Source: Sympetrum striolatum
Lineage: Eukaryota; Arthropoda; Insecta; Odonata; Libellulidae
Assembly (NCBI GenBank): GCA_947579665.1
Contig: OX388345.1
Location: 66,021,454 to 66,085,453 of the forward strand
DNA length: 64,000 nucleotides
Reading direction: 5' to 3'
Each line of letters opens with the position of its first letter. Positions within the stretch are counted from its first letter, which is position 1. The position numbers were made by a program, and so were the translations under genes. The notes beneath the pieces were generated by a model. It ran no database searches, was not told the DNA's origin, and was given only the letters and a program-made list of their open reading frames with translations. Below, piece by piece: positions 24,488 through 35,405 of the stretch.

Positions 24488-25714
24488 ATAATGCTAATTT
24501 ATTATTAAACTGCTCTACAGCCTTAATATTAGTATTAATATTTAGGATTTCTCGAAATATTATATCCAAGGATTTGCTACAATTTCTATCGTAAAGGAAT
24601 TAATTAAAAGACATTAATTGTCAGTCTACTTTCTAAAATAGAGTTACGAATATATTGTAATATATAGACAGCTGAAAATCTATGTTGGGTACGTTTTTAT
24701 GAGGGAAAGATCATGGTACCCATTCGCTGCGTTTCTCAATATAATAGGCAACGTAAAATTAGAAATATACAGGAATTTCCGTCTTAATCTTTCTATAACT
24801 TTTTGCGAGCGATAAGCGGCTATAAATGAAAAAGTCAAAAGCCTAGAGGTCATCGCACCCCGTATCTGAGGCCGGAAACCTACTTATAGAGTATTTATCT
24901 CGGTATAAAAAGTATTTAACTTTTCTAAACTTCAACTCTTTTCCGCTGTTTCATATTTATGGCTCGTATACAGAGAGATGCATTACTAGGAATAAAATGT
25001 TTTGACATGTTAACTCTTCGATACAAATATTATAGAGATTCCGCTATGCTAATACTAAACTGCTCACAAAGAGTTTCACCTCATTTCAATTTCCGCATGC
25101 CATTTAGATGAAGCTTCCCACATGCTTACCCTTAAAAAGCAGCAGCACCTGCCTTTGCATTACCGTTACTGAATTTAATTTTCTTAAACGAACATTTGAA
25201 AGGGGAATCTGCTTAAATTTTCTCGTTACAGTTCTTACTTTAATGGAGCGAGGTTTCCACAATTTCTATCCTGCTCTATTATATATATATATATATCAAA
25301 ATCCTTTTCAATCCTTTCTATGACATAGCTTTTAACTTTAATAGCTTATCTAATCAAATAAATAAATATTGCCATGACTGGCCTTTTTTTAATAATTCGA
25401 CCCCTGAAAGTAAATAGAAAGATAGTGACTATTATAAGTATTATCAGGGAGATTACTCTTTTGAAGAGGAATTTGGACTGGGCTGAAAGTTGTAATCCAT
25501 CTTAAGTTACTGTTACACCATCTGCTTCTCCAATTATGTTTAATTTAGTTATGAATATCAACATCAGTAATTTAATATTTCAAGGAAGATAATTTACCAA
25601 ATAGGCGAATTTTAAACAAGAATGTCAACGTAATTAAAAAATTTTATCTATGAATATATGTAAGGATGAAAGAATGTAGGTATTCGTGGATCTTGTCCTT
25701 TATAACTATACTAG
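24488..25714. other. AT-rich noncoding stretch
   Basis: Contains a (AT)n microsatellite at 25280-25296. No gene recognised. Confidence 0.4.
25280..25296. repeat. (AT)n microsatellite
   Basis: Alternating A and T, about 17 bases. Confidence 0.85.
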
Positions 25715-26855
25715 CTGAAGCGCCCGTTGATTCTCAACGGGGAATATAGTAGTAGATTAAATTCAAGTTGCCGGTCGTACAATGCGTAAATTCCCTTTAG
25801 AATACAGTCTTAAATCCCAAGCTATTCTTACTGTACAGGAAAATTCATGAGCTGGGCTCAACAATCGCATTGATCGTGAGGAGGATTGGCTGTTAACAAC
25901 TTCAACAATTTTGGATAATTCACGCGTATTTTGTCGAAATTCTCGAAATTTCGATTCGGAAACAATATTCCACGATCAAAATTAGAATATTCATTTAATT
26001 TCCGTTCTTTTGCTTCTTGTTTCAACTCCGCTCGACTATTTTTCTATTTTAATTCTTCAAAAGAAATATAGCCTGCTACCGATTAAAGTGAAGATTAGAT
26101 TTATTCTTTATGGAAACCCATCTGAGTGATCTTGGTTCGAACCCAGCAACATTATCGAATAAATTTGAGACAGTACGTCCTTCCTGGTCCCAGAAAACAC
26201 GTACGCAAAGTTTGAAGCGAATCTGGCAAACGGTTTGTACTAAAATCGGAGACACACAATCTACTGACTGTAATTACGTACCTGCAATTGCTGGTTACCT
26301 TCTTACAGAAAATTTCTCGTTATCCATGTAATATATCGTCCTCTTCAATTATCATCTTTATGGGCCTAAAGTCCACGAGTATTTTTACGGGATAAAACAT
26401 GAGCTCGGATTCAACAATGGGATCGGTCGTCAGGGGGATGAGTTGTTTATAGCCTCGAATTTTCACAAAATTTTTGTATATTTTACCAATATTCTCGCAA
26501 ATTCTAATCGAAAGTAAGATTCCATGACCAAAATAAGAATAATCATTCAATTTTCTTTCTTTCGGTGTTTGTTTCGACTCTGTACTACTATTCCTTCTAA
26601 TTTAATTCTTCAGGAGAAATAAAGCCTGCAACCGATAAAAGTGAAGCTTACGTGTATTTCTTATGAAAATCTATCTGAGCGATCTTGGTTCGAATCCAGC
26701 AGAATTCTTGAATAAAAGTGCGACAGTACTTCCTTCCTGATATCAGAGGACTTGTATGCAAAGTTTTAGACAAATCGGGCAAACGGTGTGGACTCCAATC
26801 CAAGACAAACAAACAAACCCACTAGCCCACAGAATTTCTGCTTTATATATATAGA
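25715..26855 (+). repeat. Retroposon-like element with internal 553-bp tandem duplication
   Basis: The element opens near ACTAGCTGAAGCGCCCG and ends near CTTTATATATATAGAT, terminal features common in degenerate insect retroposons. Its body is two diverged units. GCCTGCTACCGATTAAAGTG (26071) recurs as GCCTGCAACCGATAAAAGTG (26624). CAGTACGTCCTTCCTGG (26171) recurs as CAGTACTTCCTTCCTGA (26724). ATGAGCTGGGCTCAACAAT recurs as ATGAGCTCGGATTCAACAAT, also about 553 bp apart. Each unit carries a B-box-like sequence, GGTTCGAACCC (26134-26144) and GGTTCGAATCC (26687-26697). No long frame runs across it, so it is noncoding or long dead. Class uncertain. Confidence 0.65.
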
Positions 26856-27559
26856 TAATCCTTGGACTTTGAAGGGATGTGAAAAATAAATTCAGGTTTT
26901 CTTACAAAACTTTTCTCCCAAAATCTTTGATTTTAATTCATTTTAGTTCTAATTCCAATGATTAGCAATACCTAATGTAAAATTTAATTGGATCTATTGC
27001 AGTAATCCTGGTAGAATTCCGCTATAGTTTACGCTACCTCATGGAATTAACAAGCATTACTTATTTCAGGAAATATAAATTCTACAGTTTTGCATGCATT
27101 ATTGTTCCACAAATGTACGTTGAAATTCTAGAAGATCCCAATGGAGCAAGTTGCAACTGTATATAATGCATCCTAATTATCAGAGAATCGATGTTTTTAA
27201 AGTTAGGTCCAATCCTAATTTACTATGGTAAAGGAATCGGTTGATATTACAATGGTATATTGATGTAACTCATTGTGAATGAACTTAAATTATGGTTAAG
27301 GAGAAAATACACTCTTCAATTGAATTCATTGACTTCATGCGTGGTAAAATAGAATATGTTTATCCTTACCAATCTAAAGAGATCTATGAGGGAGGATACG
27401 GATATTTCTGAAGTTAGTATCGCAGCAAGCCCAATTTATTCATCACTTGAGATTATTTTGGGAATTCACCATCGGATACACCTCAGTAATCATGTTCGAC
27501 ACCCAGTCCACAATCGCCCTTATCTATCCTCCATCGCTAGGACTAGAAATAAAATTTTC
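26856..27559. other. AT-rich noncoding stretch
   Basis: Nothing recognisable; the frame at 27356-27568 matches no known protein. Confidence 0.35.
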
Positions 27560-28440
27560 CGCAACTAGGTCTCCCACAAAGCCCTCCCCATCCCCACGGC
27601 TATCTTTTCATGAGAAGCACCGGTTCAAAAAGCACGTCCCCGCAGCAGGGGAGGGGGCAGACGGAGCCGGATTCTGAACAAAACTTCCGGCTGCACTAGA
27701 CTATTTCGAAATCGCTCTTTTTCTGCACCCTGCGTGCGTGTGTGCGTGCCGAAACACTTCGGCCGTCGGTTGCGCCAGCGTCCATAAGGGATGAGGCCGC
27801 GATGTCGTGGGGAGGTTTTTTTCGCTGGAGGACTGGAATGGCAGGCTGATTAAAGGAAATCAAGTCTGCGAGAGGAACAGAGAGGAGAGAGTTGCACAGT
27901 GCTCGTAACCCGAACTTCTACAATGTAGGGCCGGTGCTAGACACCCAGCCACCGTGAAGGTTCCGACCGCTTTTTCGAGCCATTTTTCGCCGCTCCTCGC
28001 TCAACCTCCCAGATTCTTTTATGCGGGCATAATGGAGAAATATACCTACGATTTCGATTTTGTTTCTTTCTTTTCGAGTGGAAATAAATCACGGCCGATG
28101 CGCTCTCCCGGAAAATCACATGGGTGAGCGAATGTTCATGCATTATTAATGCGAGCAATTAAGGGCGAATCGTTTTTTTCCTTCGGTAATTGCGAGGGGA
28201 TCCAGTTATCTGTTGGTTTTTTGAGGAATCCGGGTCGGCTCAAATTGTAATTTGGTGTTGAATGGCGGATGGAAGATGAAATGGAAGCGGGGAAACTTTA
28301 AGCACATGGAATTTATTTCGATTACGGCGAAGATGAGTCGTCCGTATCCGCTCCAAAGGGTGGAATAGCGGAAGATTGTGAACTGGCGGGTTTCAAAGGG
28401 ATTCGTTCGATGTAATCTTTGGTTTAATTAACGAAACGAG
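27560..28440. other. GC/CpG-rich island
   Basis: Rich in C, G and CpG, with a short GCGTGCGTGTGTGCGTGCC run near 27730. Frames on both strands are short and unrecognised. It resembles a regulatory or 5'-exon type island but no splice or promoter signal is convincing. Confidence 0.4.
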
Positions 28441-29250
28441 ATCTCGATCAAGCCCTAAAATTTCATCATTTCATGCTACGGAACCGGGAGTACATGAATA
28501 ACTTAAGGGTTAAAAGTGATATGGACGATTTGGATATGGTTGGGAGTCGAGATTCTCATGGTGGATTTACAGTCAAGGGGAAGGATATGTTAAATCTGGG
28601 AGTTGATTCGGGTAAAATAGCGAAGCAATTCTGCGTTATATATTTTCGTATTATTAAACATAAAAATGCAACGTATAAGTATAAAAAACGTTTAACACAT
28701 TTCATATTCATTATTTCAGATGTTTTATAATGTTTTTCAAAAAGACAGATCAATGTGCCTGATTTGCCAGGAGGTTGCACCTGGATATCCGTGATGTTGA
28801 TATATTAGGTAATTATACTCTATGTTGCATTTTTATACTTGAAAATGGAATTTTTTAATAGGCTACATAAGCTCCATATTTGCATTGGTTTGGTGGCATA
28901 TATGGTTTAGGTTTAGGGGTTAGGTTTGATTTATATTCACAGGAATTATCCATTTCTACGATTTTAATTTGTAAGAGTATTTACATTTAATTTTAAATCT
29001 TCTAATGTCAATCTTATAAACATAAAAAGTTCAGACAACTCTTCAAATAGCTGCTACGGTTTTCTCTAGAAACTTGTTTTCGTCTTCATAGAAGAAGATA
29101 GGTGCTTATTTCCTTTTCGATCAAATGAGAGTGTCAAGCAAAACTATCAAGAAATCAGAGCTGTTTTTCTTCTTATCTTCGAAGAACGAAAAAGAGCTTT
29201 TCACATTTTTTCTTTGGAGTGCTGGAGAAATTATTTGATATCATACAATT
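28441..29250. other. AT-rich noncoding stretch
   Basis: No gene or structured repeat recognised. Confidence 0.35.
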
Positions 29251-29340
29251 AATAATAATAATAATAATTTTTATTCATCCAAGGACATAGGTATGCATTT
29301 TCAGGATAAGTCATTAATAACCACCCCGACACAACTCAGT
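29251..29340 (-). mobile_element. LINE-type 3' end with (ATT)n tail, second family
   Basis: On the minus strand, TATGTCCTTGGATGAATAAA leads directly into an ATT run at 29251-29267. The position of a polyadenylation-like AATAAA directly before a trinucleotide tail fits a target-primed retroelement 3' end. It differs in sequence from the 8411 and 47552 copies. Its extent to the right of 29340 is unclear. Confidence 0.4.
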
Positions 29341-30365
29341 CAAATTTACATTAGAAACACATTACAACATACATTTATATTATAATGCAGCATAGATTTA
29401 TTCTTTATAATACATTTCGTCTCTTTAACATAATATAGGTTCCCCTCATTTACAAATTCATTTACACTATAGTAAGTTTTTGTTAGGAGAAATTTTTTCA
29501 TGATATTTTATTCTCGTTTTGGTTGAGTGAATTCCATTCTAAGACACCGCGTTATGCTTAAGAGTGATTTGAATCGTCACAATTCCATAGTTTTAAGGAA
29601 CTAGGAACAGAAACCGAAATACCTTTATTTCTTCGATTCGCAATAGTTTGCACTTAGAGGTTTTTATTGCCACGATAACGGCGATCACGTCAATTACTTT
29701 AATGTTTCGACCTATATCCTGTTCGGGCCATTCACGAGTCCCACGAGACAAATACAAGAAATTTGAACAATTTTCTGGTTCGTATATAACGCTGTCTAGA
29801 GGGATCTTTCGGATTCGGAGACAAACAGAAACGAGAAACATAAATATAAAAGAGGAGATTTCCAAGTGGCAATGGGCCACATTTCGAGAAGAAACGATTC
29901 TCACTGGACGTCTGAAAGCGATCGAATGGGACCCTGGAGATTTGGAAAAGGCCAGATGCTGGAGGGAAAGGATCTTCTTGATACTTATCGAATCGACTGA
30001 AGGGAGGGTGAGGGAAGAGTGTGCGAGACACCCTTCTCGAGATCGTTACGGAAAGAACTTCTATGGATATAAATTCTTGAAAACGTGGTGAAAATTTGGA
30101 TTATCCAAGGAAGATGAATGTATTTATTCCTATGCAAAACAAATCACAATTTACACGATAATCATTATAAATTTTTCTTGGATTGGTTAAGGCTTTCGCG
30201 ACCCAGTATACGTTACAAATCTTTCGGGTTGAATCCGTGTTTCAAATTATTGGTATAACCAACCTTTTTATCCTCTGCTGAATACTTCTTTGGGGTTAGA
30301 AATGACGGTTACGGCGTACCAGCGAGGTTTTTATGATACTATAATAATAACAATTATAAAAAAAA
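29341..30365. other. Noncoding stretch, moderately GC-rich at 29640-30090
   Basis: The region 29648-30091 has open frames on both strands, the longest being 147 codons from a TTG. None resembles a known protein, and the codon pattern is not convincing. I treat it as low stop density. A possible very degenerate hammerhead-like string lies at 30278-30310. Confidence 0.35.
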
Positions 30366-30452
30366 GGTTTAAAGGTACTTTGCACATGAGAACATGCACC
30401 CAGGAAATACTTTTTCAGACTTCAGACTTTTTTCAAGTCCGTTTTTCCAGGG
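30366..30452 (-). mobile_element. Collapsed copy of the palindromic SINE
   Basis: On the minus strand the segment reads CCTGGAAAAACGGACTTGAA, then AGTCTGAAGTCTGAAAAAG, then ATTTCCTGGGTGCATG and CATGTGCAAAGTACC. The first block matches the left arm of the SINE at 56055-56313 (AGGAAAAACGGACTTTAAAA). The later blocks match its right body (TTTTTCCTGGGGTGCACG, TATGTGCAATTTACC). The tRNA-like centre is missing. The order of the two opposed arms is the same as in the full copy. Confidence 0.6.
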
Positions 30453-31378
30453 AATAATAATTATGATAATAATAATATGATAATGCTAATATTTTCAATG
30501 CACACACTTTTACTATTCGTTATTACTGAGTAAATGGCTGTTTTACGACCAAATTATTGCAAAATATTCGATAAAATAGTAGATAAAGTACATATAAAAG
30601 TATTTATTTATAATACTTCCAAAGTAACATACTCGATCATCCTTTTTCAGAGAAATGTGGTACAGATACCCATTTTTATTGATGTTTAATTGTTTTCCTA
30701 AATCCACGATCGATACGATTCATGGGTTTTAAGGAATGGATGGAAAAATAAAAATTCAAGCTAGATTTTTCAACGTCAAGCTTCAAGGGTTAAGTCATGC
30801 CAAGTCATGTCAAATATAATTGGAAGGATTTAACTGTATGAATTATCATAAATGTTAAATTTTTCATTGAGATCATGTGACCGAAGTTCCCGAACCTTCC
30901 TCATTTATTGATAAATTTTTCATTATGCTAATTATCCTGTTGCTGAAGGAAAAGAGAAAAACTGAATAACAACCGAGTTGATTAAATTTCTATTGATAAA
31001 CTCCATTATATTCACAATCGTAAAAATGTTCGGCTTACAATGACAAGATTCTCATAACTATGGTTCTCAAATTTTTTACTCTCGCAGAAGAAAAGGTTTC
31101 ATCAAAAGTAGATGTCGTTTTTTCCATTGTTACGAAAGGAGTTTCAACAGAAGCTCTCTCTGAGGAGAGTTTTTTATAGAACATGCATATATTTGTTTGC
31201 AGCCGTCATTTCCTAAGATTCCCTCCCCTCCTTCCACTGGAAGATGGCATTCTCGTACCCGAGAGATTCGATACAACTCATCTTTTATTCTTTTACATCA
31301 TCTTGCCATTCTCTTTCGTGAGAGATCTTCCATTTTGAATTCAGAACTGTTTCCATTTTCTACTCCGCTAAAATTTAT
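30453..31378. other. AT-rich noncoding stretch
   Basis: Begins with AT-rich simple sequence of ATAATAATTATGAT type. No gene recognised. Confidence 0.35.
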
Positions 31379-31771
31379 CGATTCTCTCCCAAATTCTCAC
31401 AAAATGTTTTCTTTCTTCTTCAAGTGTATGGTTTATTTGGTGTTTCGGATCGCAATGTTTACTGGGGAGGAAAGCTCATAAATATTATCGGAATCCCAGT
31501 TCCAGTGTAATGATTTTATCTCATTTAAATTTTTGTGCGTCTTCGTTTCATATAAATTACCAATTGATGAAATAGGCCTTCGATTCTCTCCCAAATCCTC
31601 GCAAGATGTTTTATTTGCCGAATTCTTTAAGTATACGGTTTATTTGGTGTTACGGATCGCAATATTTACTGGGGAGGAATGCTCATAAATATAATCGGAA
31701 TCCCAGTTCAAATGTAATGACTTCATTTTATTCAAATTGTTTTTGATGAACCTTTCCATGAAATAGGCCTT
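31379..31771. repeat. Tandem duplication, period 202 bp
   Basis: Two adjacent units, 31379-31580 and 31581-31771. CGATTCTCTCCCAAATTCTC recurs as CGATTCTCTCCCAAATCCTC. GGTTTATTTGGTGTTTCGGA recurs as GGTTTATTTGGTGTTACGGA. Both units end with GAAATAGGCCTT. The units are highly similar with small indels, so the event is relatively recent compared with the other duplications in this window. Neither unit has a meaningful frame. Confidence 0.85.
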
Positions 31772-32339
31772 TTGTGTACATATGTTCCGTATTAATTCTA
31801 ATGAAGAGATTTATGACCCTACTTCGTACCTAAGTTTTATCTGAGAAAGGCTCTTAAAAATTATAACAGTAAATCTTTCATTTAGTAATATCTCGCTACC
31901 TATCAACCTAATTAATAAATATATATACTACAATGTTACCGTTCTAATCCCGCCTATCGTTGATATTACCATGAAAATTGGCAATTACAAAGTTTTGATT
32001 TATTTGAGAAAGGCTATTATAATTTTTTGTACAGCTCTACGAATAATTTAGTACGAAAAACAAATTTGGTACGTTTTGAAATTAATATTTGCTTTCAGCA
32101 TCTATATTTTTTCGTCTATTGATTACGCAGTTGGCCTGGCGTCGTCAACTATTTTCACGGTGTTGATATCTAATTTATCGCGCGTCCCACAAAACGTAGA
32201 ACGTGATGAATGGGTAATCGCCAACGGTGCAGAAGCTGAACTTTTCAATTACGAGGGGATAATTTATGTACAGTGGCTTCTGTTACAGTTTTCCATTCCT
32301 TCTCATTATAATTGCGTCGTAAAAAACCTTTTGATGGTC
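31772..32339. other. AT-rich noncoding stretch
   Basis: A frame at 32076-32345 starts with a hydrophobic run but matches nothing I know and has no clear splice or start context. Confidence 0.3.
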
Positions 32340-32830
32340 TTTTGACGGCGAATTCCTCTACCACGATTGTCACCCGCGCGATGTTTCCAGTTCGGCGGCC
32401 TTCGAAAAATAAAATCAAATTTCCGATCGATTTGTCGATTTCCTCGAAAATATCGAATCGAAACGGCACAAACGCGACACCCTTCCCGACGGCAACCCGG
32501 CGTTAATTATTGAAACAGCAGTAAACAAATGGATTATTAATTCGTGGAGAGAGGGGGAGGGGAACGAATTCGACGTCGCTGGGAATATTTATCAAACATC
32601 CGAGGAAATTCGTCACACAAACCGGTCCCTCGTTAATAACACGCTGCTGAATAGACGGTACAATGCCAGCGGCACTCCTGTGGGAAACTCGGAGCTCCTC
32701 GGTCGCGCAATGCCAAAGCACGACGCTAATTAAAATTACATGGAGTTTGAATTCGTAATTGAATGATGGTCTAACACGCCCTGGAGATGCTGGAGAGATA
32801 AAGGGGCGCGAAAGGGTGGCGAGGACAAAG
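32340..32830. other. GC/CpG-rich island with homeodomain-type AT cores
   Basis: CpG-rich sequence interspersed with ATTA/TAAT cores such as GTTAATTATTG, GGATTATTAATTCG and GCTAATTAAAATTACATGG. Frames occur on both strands without similarity to known proteins. The mixture resembles conserved noncoding regulatory DNA, an inference only. Confidence 0.4.
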
Positions 32831-33971
32831 AACAAGGGATGAAAGGTGATGTATTGGAGATGTAATCGAAGGAATGCATGTATAAGGGATAATTTCAAAT
32901 TGGCTCACGATATGGTTTACGTTGATGGGAGAAGACGCGAAGCTACTCAGAAACAGTAGCCTGGATTGTGCAAACATGTAAGATTGTCTTCTAGGCATGT
33001 TGATGCTAGGCACTGAATACAATCTAAACTAGATCATCTCTACGGATTCTGTGTACATTTATTTAATTGCAATCGTTTTATTGTGGATGGGATCCGTGTT
33101 AGCTGAGTTAAAGGTCAACATCAGGACAAATAATTTTGATATTTATTAGTTTTATTCGCTATCAATATAATGATTCGAAAATGCTGATGGCATAAAAAAG
33201 CTCTTCAAGCTAACTACAAAGAGAGAGTTTTTATTAATTATGGAAATGATTGTATTTCAATGCCATTTTAAAACAAAATATAATCATCTCCGACAAATTC
33301 AGCGAAAACATTAGTCCCCTATGACGGTTTCGTTTATTTAGCCATGCTTGAATGAACTTATCTAATTAATTTTTAAATTGATAGATAAACATTAATTAGA
33401 GTAGATACATTTAATTTTTGAAATCTTTCTTTTGTGAACGATATCAAAAATCAGTTTTTAAATACTTCACATCTGAGAAAAATGTTTTCACTGACTGAAA
33501 ATTCCTTTAAAATTGATGCATTCGTAAAGGAAACAGAGCTTTACGAGTTCGTCGGGTTGAAATGGAGGATTGAGTTTCTCTCTGTAGCATCCTGTAATTC
33601 GCATATCCATTTACAAGAATTCTTCCTTGCTCCGTGTTATGACTTTGATCTGCACGATGAATAAAATGCTACGAATGCCTCAAGTGACAAAGCTTTTTTT
33701 TTAAAATTCATTACCTAGCTATCTGAACTTCAAGTTTTCGTGTAGTGTGGAATTATCTGAGTATTTCATTTCCTTTCGAAGTTTCATACTGACTATGGTT
33801 TTTACTAAAGATTGGACGAATTCCTTTACCGAAGTTCAACACTAATTTCTATTCTGAAGAAAATCTCTTATTTTAAACATCTCTACTGAGTAGCGTCATC
33901 ATCACTGATATTCTGATTCTGTAGGTCCTAGGTGTCAGCTTTCCAACTATTTCAATCACTATAAGGATTTC
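32831..33971. other. AT-rich noncoding stretch
   Basis: Includes the 20-mer shared with repeat R1 at 33230-33249. The frame at 33434-33664 is unrecognised. Confidence 0.35.
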
Positions 33972-34195
33972 TAATATTTTTACTCTCCTCTCTATTGTTT
34001 CTAACAGATCTTTCAGCAAGCACGTCCTTTTTAATGTATGACATATCCAGATTATTTTTCTTCACTTGATTATTTCAATATTTTTTCTTTCCCCTCTGCT
34101 CTTCTATAAGCTTCTTCGTCACAGACGTTGTCTATCAACCTTATGTTTAATATTCTCCTCCATACCCATATCTCGAAAGTTTCTATTCTACTGTT
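33972..34195 (-). pseudogene. LINE reverse-transcriptase C-terminal fragment
   Basis: Translated on the minus strand from 34195, the sequence reads RIETFEIWVWRRILNIRLID, then N-V-C-D-E-E-A-Y-R-R-A. This is the familiar post-catalytic pattern of RTE-type and related LINE proteins (K-R-I-E-A-F-E-M-W-x-x-R-R-M-L-x-I). After a frame change, I-I-K-stop-R-K-I-I-W-I-C-H-T-L-K-R-T-C-L-L-K-D-L-L-E follows, matching the next family block (R-R-K-x-x-W-x-G-H-x-L-R, then a leucine-rich basic tail). At least one frameshift and one stop codon break it, and all catalytic motifs are missing, so this is a dead fragment. It differs from the CR1/Jockey-like fragments at 5.5 kb and 39.2 kb. Confidence 0.7.
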
Positions 34196-34473
34196 TCATT
34201 ATTAAGGAAGGTTCAAGTTAACTGATTTGAAAACTTATTTTTTTTTTCAGTATGATCAATGGAAGAAGCCTTCACTTGGTGAAACTTCATACTAGAATAG
34301 TATGGGAATAACTAACCAAAAATACCACATTTATGTGATATTTTTCATATTTTTTCCCATCCTTTCCTATTTTCTTTAGGTTTATATCAATTGTACTTGA
34401 TAATATCGTTTCTTCAGAAAAGCTTCCTTTGCCATCCCAGTTATTACTCGCACTCGGAACGTATAGTTAAGCA
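34196..34473. other. AT-rich noncoding stretch
   Basis: Nothing recognised beyond the neighbouring elements. Confidence 0.35.
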
Positions 34474-34652
34474 AATAATAATAATAACTTCTCTAATGGA
34501 AACAGGAATATCCCAATTACATCCATTTTAATAATTATTACTATTTACAAAGACACTCAACCATTCCCTAGCCAGAAAATTCCGACTAGCCGGGATTCGA
34601 ACCCGGACCGTGGAGCGATAACGTGCGAGCACGCTAACCGCTCGGCCGGTCG
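34474..34652 (-). mobile_element. tRNA-derived SINE with (ATT)n tail
   Basis: On the minus strand a 71-nt tRNA-like head runs from 34652 to 34582. Acceptor-like CGACCGG pairs with CTAGTCG except for one mismatch, the D arm is GAGC/GCTC, and the T arm is a perfect CCGGG/TTCGAAT/CCCGG. The promoter boxes GGCCGAGCGGTTAG and GGTTCGAATCC are intact. The anticodon arm does not form a regular 5-bp stem, so this is a tRNA-derived head rather than a functional tRNA; the Ser/Leu-like D-arm motif suggests ancestry. About 95 bp of unrelated body and an ATT tail (34474-34487) follow, the usual SINE layout. A direct target duplication is not obvious. Confidence 0.7.
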
Positions 34653-34839
34653 AATTCTAAATTTGCTTGTATAGTATCTTTTAATCAATATTTAACAAAC
34701 TTATTTATGTGTTATTTTCTGATAAATTAACGAAGTCCTTAAGTCCTCCGAGTGGAGTTGTTTATCAAATCCGAGATAGTCCACCATCCTTCTTAGAACG
34801 TTCAATTAGCCGAGCATTTTTTCCTCGTTTTCTTAATCA

Positions 34840-35100
34840 AGCAAATTGTTTTGGTTGCCAGAGTGCAGCGTCAGCGCGAGATGGGAACAGGAAAATTGGT
34901 TACTTTTGTCGAGGATTTCCAAGAAGTCGCACCCCCTCGAGTGGATTATGAATCGCAATTTGGTATTCATCGAAACGGCGTCTTACTGTCTGCCATTTAC
35001 TCGTTAAAAGAAGCGAAGATTACCCGTCGTCGCATAAGGAGTACGTGTTAAAAATGAGAAGAGCTTCCTCCTTAAAGAAATTTGCCCCCATCCGCGGAGA
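34840..35100. other. Moderately GC-rich segment
   Basis: Two overlapping frames here (34709-34951 and 34851-35051) resemble no known protein. Could be part of an island extending into the polypurine tract. Confidence 0.3.
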
Positions 35101-35149
35101 ATAGACCCTCCCCGGGGACCTCCCAGAATCCGCCCCCGTCTGAACCGGG

Positions 35150-35405
35150 GAATGAAGGCGATGGGGTGGGGAGTGAAAAGAAAGGGAATGAGGCAGGGAA
35201 AAAGAGGAAATATTTGGCGGTGGAGAGTGAATAGGAGAGGGTGAGGGGAAGAAAGGGGACGTTAAATGGAGAAGGATAAAGGATGGGGGGAGTTAAAGTG
35301 AGGAGAACGGGGTGAGACAAAGGGTGTGGGAGGGGAGGATAGATGGGGTAAATGAAATGGAAAAAAGAGGAGATGGATGGATTCGGGAGGGGAGAGAAAT
35401 GTGGG
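35150..35405 (+). repeat. Polypurine (G/A-rich) tract, about 250 nt
   Basis: Almost entirely G and A on the plus strand, with many GGGGA, GAGGGG and GGAGAG motifs. The minus strand reads as a spurious 117-codon low-complexity frame rich in S, F, P and L. Such tracts can form triplex (H-DNA) structures. Confidence 0.8.

Noticed and set aside
29648..30091. Longest open frame in the window (147 codons, plus strand)
   Set aside because: It starts at TTG, overlaps two minus-strand frames of about 100 codons, and shows no domain, signal or familiar motif. Low stop density in a GC-richer patch explains it.
30278..30310. Possible fourth hammerhead-like core (CTGAATA ... AGAAATGACG)
   Set aside because: Two invariant positions differ and no stem II pairs convincingly; too weak to call.
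34582..34652. Functional tRNA gene
   Set aside because: Promoter boxes, T arm and D arm are good, but the anticodon arm does not pair and an ATT-tailed body follows, so it is a SINE head.
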